Assembly (NCBI GenBank): GCA_031177845.1
Contig: JAPSGG010000127.1
Span: forward strand, 1 to 5,753
Direction: 5' to 3'
DNA: 5,753 nucleotides
DNA from: Chromatiales bacterium
Lineage (GTDB): Bacteria; Pseudomonadota; Gammaproteobacteria; JACCYU01
The notes under the pieces were generated by a model that saw nothing but the letters and a program-made list of their open reading frames with translations, had not been told where the DNA came from and ran no database searches. How positions within the stretch are numbered: the stretch's first letter is position 1; each line of letters begins with the position of its first letter. Below, in pieces: positions 1-3,868 of the stretch. Made by a program: the position numbers and the translations under genes.

Positions 1-41
1 GAGCGTCGGGTGCGGGGAAGTCCGCGCGGGTGGCCAGCACG

Positions 42-341
42 TCATTGCTCGTCGTGTATCAACAGTGCCGTAGCGATGGCCTCCCACTCAGCGTCGAGTG
101 CCATTGTCGCCACTGGCTGTCCCGCACGGCGATACCAATAGCGCGCGTTGGCCACATCTCCTTCTTTGCGGTGGAGGTAGGCATGGACCCACGCGCCGGC
201 GGCGTCATCTTGCGCTTGCGCGTGTACGTGCGCGGTCCGCCAATCTCCACTCGCATCGTACCAAAGTGCTTGGAGGGCATGGGTCAGACTTGCTGGTGGG
301 TTTTCCGCGTTCAGGGTGGCTTTGAACTGCTCGAGTTCCAT
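42..341 (-). CDS. Conserved hypothetical small protein (99 aa), last recognisable gene of the trk cluster
   Basis: The frame is open from a further ATG at 428, but I place the start at the ATG at 341-339. An AGGAGG (344-349) lies just before it, although only two bases away, and the 29 residues gained from 428 are basic and low-complexity. The 99-residue product begins MELEQFKATL and has a hydrophilic core with LQALWYDASGDW, GAWVHAYLHRKEGD and ARYWYRRAG. I recognise this pattern from small proteobacterial proteins of unknown function that look like a degenerate TPR/Sel1-type helical hairpin; the alternating Trp/Tyr/Ala spacing fits that, but it is inference. There is no signal peptide, membrane segment or Cys/His metal site, so it is probably cytosolic. 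It lies 133 bp downstream of trkH on the same strand. Its stop TGA overlaps a further ATG (45-43) as ATGA, so another gene may follow leftwards, but only about 15 codons are visible. I assign no function. Confidence 0.72.
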   Translation of the reverse strand: MELEQFKATLNAENPPASLTHALQALWYDASGDWRTAHVHAQAQDDAAGAWVHAYLHRKEGDVANARYWYRRAGQPVATMALDAEWEAIATALLIHDEQ

Positions 342-343
342 TT

Positions 344-349
344 CCTCCT
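344..349 (-). promoter_or_regulatory. Shine-Dalgarno AGGAGG deciding the start of the 99-aa protein
   Basis: On the minus strand the sequence reads GAGAGGAGGAA then ATG. It is a perfect AGGAGG, the strongest ribosome-binding match in the window, but it sits only two bases from the ATG. The GAGAGG overlapping its 5' side may offer better spacing. It favours the start at 341 over the ATG at 428. Confidence 0.55.
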
Positions 350-474
350 CTCGATCCAATTTGGCTTCTCTCTTGCGGACAAAGGAAGTGCGAAAAACAA
401 TGCGCCCTTGGCTAATCCGCATCCTCAAGAATCATACGACCACAAATCACAAGGCCGGCGCAAGCTCAAGTAGA

Positions 475-1932
475 TCACCTGTGCCAGAAGGCACGGGTGA
501 AGAGCACCAGTAACGTGAAGATCTCGAGCCTCCCAAGCAACATTGCTGTAATACACGCCCAAGTCTGAAAATTCGTCAGACTGGCATAGTTGGTTGCGGG
601 GCCCACCTCGTTCAGACCAGGCCCCGCGTTGTTGATGCAGGCGATGATCGCGGAGAAGGACGAGACAAAGTCGAGCCCGGAGGCCACGAGCAGGAGCGTC
701 AGAATGACGATGCTGAGCGTGTAGAGTGTGATGAAGCCGAGCACGGAAAAGATCACGTTGTCAGGCACCGCCATGGCACCGACCTTCAATGGGTACATCG
801 CATAGGGATGCAGCAGCGCGACCATCTCCCGCAAGGACTGCTGGCAAAGGATGAGCAAGCGGATCATCTTCATGCCACCGCCGGTAGAGCCTGAGCTTGC
901 GACCACACAACTCAAAAATAGCATCCACAGCGGCGCGGAGACGGGCCATTGGCCGTAGTCGACGCTCACAAAGCCACAGTCGGTGGCGATCGATACCAGA
1001 TTGAACGAGGCATGACGTAAGGCCGTCCAGAAGTCGCCATAGGTCCCGGTGCTCCATAGGAACCAACCAATAGCCGTGCAACTCGCCAACACCACGCCCA
1101 GGACGGCCGGGGCCTCCGGGTCGCGACGGTAAGGTCTCAGGCTCTTGTCTCTCCAGGCGAGGAAATGTGTAGCAAAGTTCATGGCCGCGAGCAGCATGAA
1201 GGCGATCAGCACCAACTCTATTAGAGCGGAGTCGAAAAATCCGATGCTGGCATCGTGCGTCGAGAAGCCGCCGAGAGACACCGCGGCAAAGGCGTGGCAG
1301 ATCGCATCGAACCATGTCATCCCGGCAAGCCAGAGGGCGACGATACAGGCCGCAGTGAGCCCCGCGTAGATGTACCAGAGTTTCTTGGCGACCTCGGTGA
1401 TCCGCGGTGCAAGGCCTATCTCCTTAACCGGACCCGGTATCTCCGCCCGGTAGAGCTGTCTGCCGCCGACGCCGAGCAACGGTAGGATTGCGACGGCGAG
1501 CACGATAATTCCCATCCCCCCCAGCCAGTTCAGCAGGTGGCGCCACAGGTTGATGGATTTAGGCAAGGCATCCAGATCAGTAAGCGCGGTTGCGCCGGTG
1601 GTCGTTAGACCCGACATGGTTTCGAGGTAGGCGTCGGTGAAGGAAAGCCCCTCGACCACGAGCAGCAAGGGGACGGTGGCTGACGCCGCCGTGCCCGTCC
1701 AGGCGAGCACCACCAGCAGATATCCGTCAGCGGGCCGGAGATCGCCTTGGAAGCGGCGCGTGGCGAGCCACAGGGCGAGCCCCGCCCCGAGATTGACGGC
1801 CGACGCCACCGCGAAATCTGCCAGGGTCCCATCGTGGTAGAGCAGTGAAGTGATGAGAGGCCCGACATACGCGGCGCTGAACAGGGTCAGCAGCAATCCC
1901 ATCACCGGCGCCACGCGCAGGAGCTTATCCAT
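475..1932 (-). CDS. trkH: Trk system potassium uptake protein TrkH (K+-translocating membrane subunit)
   Basis: The 485-residue product is almost the same length as enterobacterial/Vibrio TrkH. It forms the inner-membrane pore that takes up K+ and is gated by the cytoplasmic TrkA ring. The four pore-loop repeats of the Trk/Ktr/HKT superfamily are all visible: TTTGAT (110-115), SLGGFST (219-225), ATDCGFVS (316-323) and NNAGPG (434-439). The conserved filter glycines are therefore present. The glycine-rich intramembrane gating loop SSGSTGGGMKM is at 346-356, and the C-terminal LLGRLEIFTLL carries the conserved Arg at 468. Many hydrophobic segments run end to end, as expected for four M1-P-M2 units plus extra N-terminal helices. 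The start is supported by the family-like N terminus (MDKLLRVAPVMGLLLTLFSA). No good Shine-Dalgarno precedes the ATG; instead a TAG stop of a short upstream frame directly abuts it, raising the possibility of translational coupling. It follows trkA by 193 bp on the same strand. No frameshift or missing motif was seen. Confidence 0.96.
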   Translation of the reverse strand: MDKLLRVAPVMGLLLTLFSAAYVGPLITSLLYHDGTLADFAVASAVNLGAGLALWLATRRFQGDLRPADGYLLVVLAWTGTAASATVPLLLVVEGLSFTDAYLETMSGLTTTGATALTDLDALPKSINLWRHLLNWLGGMGIIVLAVAILPLLGVGGRQLYRAEIPGPVKEIGLAPRITEVAKKLWYIYAGLTAACIVALWLAGMTWFDAICHAFAAVSLGGFSTHDASIGFFDSALIELVLIAFMLLAAMNFATHFLAWRDKSLRPYRRDPEAPAVLGVVLASCTAIGWFLWSTGTYGDFWTALRHASFNLVSIATDCGFVSVDYGQWPVSAPLWMLFLSCVVASSGSTGGGMKMIRLLILCQQSLREMVALLHPYAMYPLKVGAMAVPDNVIFSVLGFITLYTLSIVILTLLLVASGLDFVSSFSAIIACINNAGPGLNEVGPATNYASLTNFQTWACITAMLLGRLEIFTLLVLFTRAFWHR

Positions 1933-1975
1933 CTAAGGTGTCTCTGAAGAGCCGCGGCGAACAAGCGGGGGACGG

Positions 1976-1992
1976 CGCGCCCGGGGAGCGCG
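1976..1992. repeat. Small GC-only inverted repeat upstream of trkH
   Basis: CGCGC (1976-1980) and GCGCG (1988-1992) can pair around a 7-base loop, about 45 to 60 bases before the trkH ATG. Its left arm lies within a GGCGCGCC palindrome at 1974-1981. No T-run follows on either strand, so it is not a standard terminator. A role in trkH leader structure is possible but unproven. Confidence 0.3.
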
Positions 1993-2085
1993 AGACATGT
2001 GCGAGCGATCAGCGGGCGCGTCAAGCCCACGCAGCCACGAGGCAGATCGGCCGCGTAGCAAATTAAGAGGCTTCCTATTTGCGGG

Positions 2086-2119
2086 GGCCAACGGTGAGTG
2101 GCGCAGCTGCGCCTTGGCC
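2086..2119. repeat. Nested inverted repeat immediately downstream of trkA
   Basis: A perfect 14-base palindrome GGCGCAGCTGCGCC (2100-2113) gives a 5-bp stem with an AGCT loop. It is enclosed by GGCCAA (2086-2091) and TTGGCC (2114-2119), which form an outer 6-bp stem with an 8-base bulge on one side. The structure begins seven bases past the trkA TAG. No U-run follows in the trkA direction, so it is not a classical intrinsic terminator. It could protect the trkA 3' end, tune readthrough into trkH, or bind a protein as DNA. Confidence 0.6.
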
Positions 2120-2125
2120 ATGTTA

Positions 2126-3541
2126 CTAGGCTGTCACGCTGACCTGAAAGAGCTTCTCGACGTGGGCCATGACGCGCATGTCGGTGACGAAGACAATGAC
2201 GTGGTCCCCGGATTCGATGACCGTGTCATGATGAGCCATGATCACGTTCTCCTCGAGGGCACTCCGGCCGCCAGCCTCGTTCCCCAAGCGGCGTTGCCAG
2301 CGGACCAGCGCGGCGATGATCGCCTCACTTGGAAGCGCGATCTCGTCCACGCGGCGGCCGACGACCTTTGAGGTGTTCGCGTCGCCATGCACCACCATTT
2401 CCAGCGCTTCCGCGGCGCCGCGACGCAGCGAGTGGCACACGGCGACATCGCCGTGGCGCACGTGCGTTAACAGTGCACCGATCGTCGCTTGCGCCGGGGA
2501 AACCGCGATATCGAGCGGTCCGCCTTGGACCAGATTCGCGTAGACTCGGTGATTGACCAGCGCCAGCACCTTGTGGGCACCCATGCGCTTGGCCGGCAGC
2601 GCGGACATGATGTTGCATTCATCATCGTTGGTCACCGCGCAAAACATATCCATGGCCTCGACGCTCTCCATTTCCAGCAAGGCTTCGTCGGTGGCACTCC
2701 CGGCGAGCACCAGCGTGTGCTTAAGCTCGCTCGCGAGACTTTTGGCTAAAGGTTTTCTGAGCTCGATCAGCTTGACCTCGTGATGTTGCTCCAGGGCCTT
2801 GGCGAGCCTGGAGCCGATGTTGCCGCCGCCGGCGATCATGACGCGCCGCACCGGCTTGTCCTTCCGGCGGAGTTCGCACATCACCGCGCGGATGTGCTGC
2901 CGGGCGGCGATGAAGAAGACCTCGTCGCCAGCTTCGATGATGGTATGTCCGTCGGGGGTCAAAGCGCGGCCCGCACGAAAGATGGCCGCCATCCGCGCGT
3001 CGACGCGCGGCATGTGAACGCGCAGCGCCCGCAACTCTTGACCCACCAACGGTCCCCCGTCCACCGCACAGACCGCCACCAGCTGCGCCAGGCCCCCTGC
3101 AAAATCCACCACCTGCAGCGCCTCCGGATATTCGATCAGTCTCGAGATGTGCTCGGTGACGATCTGCTCGGGGCAGATGGCGAGATCGACCGAAAAGTTC
3201 TCTGGGTTAAAAATCTCTGGGTGAGATAGATAGTCCCCGGCGCGGATGGCGGCGATTTTTGTCGGCGTGCCAAACAGAGTGGCCGCCAGCTTGCAGGCAA
3301 CGAGGTTGACTTGGTCGCTGTCGGACACCGCCAGCACCATGTCCGCTTCTCCTGCGCCGGCCCTGGCCAAGGTGGAAGGAAGAGAGGCATCCCCCTCGAC
3401 GGTGGCTAAGTCGAACTGATCTTGCAGTAGCTTTAAGCGCTCTGGATCTGTGTCAACCACGGTGATATCGGTGCCTTCGGATACTAGGCTTGCCGCCGTG
3501 GCGGCGCCTACTTGGCCCGCACCCAGGATGAGTATGTTCAT
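2126..3541 (-). CDS. trkA: Trk system potassium transporter peripheral subunit TrkA (two-domain, nucleotide-binding)
   Basis: The 471-residue product is a cytoplasmic protein that binds the inner face of TrkH and gates K+ uptake in response to bound nucleotides (family knowledge). It has the tandem RCK architecture: a first Rossmann TrkA-N domain starting MNILILGAGQVG with the GxGxxG at 7-12 and an acidic strand end VVDTD at 28-32; a first TrkA-C at about 140-225; a second Rossmann domain starting RRVMIAGGGNIG (GxGxxG at 238-243) with an acidic end LIE at 258-260; and a second TrkA-C at about 370-471 ending VEKLFQVSVTA. The E. coli protein is about 458 residues; the extra length is largely an insertion near 419-430 in the last domain. 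The start is fixed by the Rossmann strand beginning at residue 2 and by AAAGGGG five bases upstream. Tandem stops TAG TAA end it. It is followed by trkH and is divergent from the Clp1-RNase Z-like gene. Confidence 0.96.
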   Translation of the reverse strand: MNILILGAGQVGAATAASLVSEGTDITVVDTDPERLKLLQDQFDLATVEGDASLPSTLARAGAGEADMVLAVSDSDQVNLVACKLAATLFGTPTKIAAIRAGDYLSHPEIFNPENFSVDLAICPEQIVTEHISRLIEYPEALQVVDFAGGLAQLVAVCAVDGGPLVGQELRALRVHMPRVDARMAAIFRAGRALTPDGHTIIEAGDEVFFIAARQHIRAVMCELRRKDKPVRRVMIAGGGNIGSRLAKALEQHHEVKLIELRKPLAKSLASELKHTLVLAGSATDEALLEMESVEAMDMFCAVTNDDECNIMSALPAKRMGAHKVLALVNHRVYANLVQGGPLDIAVSPAQATIGALLTHVRHGDVAVCHSLRRGAAEALEMVVHGDANTSKVVGRRVDEIALPSEAIIAALVRWQRRLGNEAGGRSALEENVIMAHHDTVIESGDHVIVFVTDMRVMAHVEKLFQVSVTA

Positions 3542-3546
3542 GGGGA

Positions 3547-3553
3547 CCCCTTT
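3547..3553 (-). promoter_or_regulatory. trkA ribosome-binding site AAAGGGG, embedded in a GGGGTCCCC palindrome
   Basis: On the minus strand AAAGGGG lies five bases from the trkA ATG. Its G-run is half of a perfect 9-base palindrome GGGGTCCCC (3542-3550) that ends directly against the start codon. The palindrome is too tight to fold as a hairpin on one strand, but the CCCC could compete with the anti-SD or pair elsewhere in the leader. Confidence 0.55.
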
Positions 3554-3625
3554 AGTTACACTGCCGCCTCGGGAATCGCTTGCTGCACACTCGTTCGATC
3601 TCTGCTACCTCGTTGGCCAAGAACG

Positions 3626-3654
3626 CGATTACCACCGCGCCAAGCGTTTGTCTA
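3626..3654 (-). promoter_or_regulatory. Candidate sigma70-type promoter for trkA
   Basis: On the minus strand TAGACA (3649-3654, five of six to TTGACA) is followed after 17 bases by TAATCG (3626-3631). The spacer ends in TGG, giving an extended -10 TG. The -10 itself keeps only the leading TA. Transcription would start about 75-80 bases before the trkA ATG. It is the best match by eye but weak. Confidence 0.28.
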
Positions 3655-3710
3655 GCATGAATTATGACGCCGATTCGGGCTCGAGACGACAAGACCGAGA
3701 CCGATCACCT

Positions 3711-3740
3711 CCGGGGCGGTGGGACTGTCCACCCATCCGG
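3711..3740. repeat. Interrupted dyad CCGG-GGTGG / CCACC-CCGG upstream of the fusion gene
   Basis: CCGG (3711-3714), GGTGG (3718-3722), a six-base loop GACTGT, CCACC (3729-3733) and CCGG (3737-3740) are symmetric, with 3-base unpaired segments on each side. It lies between the two candidate promoters, about 130 bases before the fusion-gene ATG. It could be a protein-binding operator or an RNA hairpin in an upstream transcript. No T-run follows, so it is not an obvious terminator. Confidence 0.4.
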
Positions 3741-3824
3741 TCAGTATTCGGGAGACATGGGGGCGTAGAAATGCGGGCAACATGCGCACGACTTCATACA
3801 TCTGGCGCGTACACCCCGCCATTG

Positions 3825-3833
3825 TGCTAGTGT
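3825..3833 (+). promoter_or_regulatory. Candidate extended -10 element for the Clp1/RNase Z-like gene
   Basis: TGCTAGTGT fits the extended -10 pattern TGnTAnnnT. No acceptable -35 is found 16-18 bases upstream. It would place the transcript start near 3840, about 30 bases before the ATG at 3869, which is compatible with that start and would exclude the ATG at 3782. The match is weak. Confidence 0.3.
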
Positions 3834-3868
3834 CGATTCAAACCCACGCCGAATTTTCAGTGGCATCA

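Larger units (their letters stand above)
1933..2121 (-). other. 62-codon open frame exactly filling the trkA-trkH gap (possible coupling leader, probably not a functional protein)
   Basis: After the trkA stop the minus strand reads TAG TAA C ATG, so this frame opens four bases beyond trkA. It closes with a TAG that directly touches the trkH ATG (TAGATG). The predicted peptide is Arg/Pro/Ala-rich and lacks a recognisable domain, and third-position GC is only about 65% by my hand count. No Shine-Dalgarno is seen for it. It could be chance, or its translation could carry ribosomes to trkH, which also lacks a clear ribosome-binding site. I do not call it a gene. Confidence 0.2.
3542..3868. other. 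Divergent intergenic region between trkA and the Clp1/RNase Z-like fusion gene
   Basis: These 327 bp separate two genes that start back to back. No convincing gene is present; the open frames crossing it lack ribosome-binding sites and domains. It contains a candidate trkA promoter (3626-3654), a dyad (3711-3740) and a candidate extended -10 for the plus-strand gene (3825-3833). The plus-strand frame of the fusion gene is open back to the TGA at 3665-3667, so an N-terminal extension from ATG 3782 or a GTG is formally possible. Confidence 0.6.

Noticed and set aside
1..45. Possible next minus-strand gene starting at ATG 45-43, overlapping the preceding TGA as ATGA, or a GTG just after it
   Set aside because: Only about 15 codons are visible, no Shine-Dalgarno is evident and the peptide is not recognisable. 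The neighbouring frame (VLATRADFPAPDA) looks as protein-like as the ATG frame, so no call is possible.
431..436. TATGAT on the minus strand as a -10 for the 99-aa gene
   Set aside because: Five of six to TATAAT, but no -35-like hexamer or extended TG lies at 16-19 bases upstream (the stretch is GC-only). Left as a possibility, not a feature.
342..474. Intrinsic terminator after trkH
   Set aside because: I looked for a GC stem plus T-run in the minus-strand sense. The only T-run (near 395-400) has no stem before it, so readthrough into the 99-aa gene is the simpler reading.
761..1315. 184-codon minus-strand open frame inside trkH
   Set aside because: It lies wholly within trkH in another frame on the same strand, and its peptide is Arg-rich and domain-free. 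It is a high-GC shadow frame.
2019..2024. TTGACG on the minus strand as a -35 for a dedicated trkH promoter
   Set aside because: At 16-18 bases spacing the only hexamers (CACATG and neighbours) match a -10 poorly.
3782..3868. N-terminal extension of the fusion protein from ATG 3782
   Set aside because: The frame is open, but there is no ribosome-binding site, the added residues are not Clp1-like, and the candidate -10 at 3825-3833 would lie inside it. ATG 3869 is preferred, with GTG 3860 as a close alternative.
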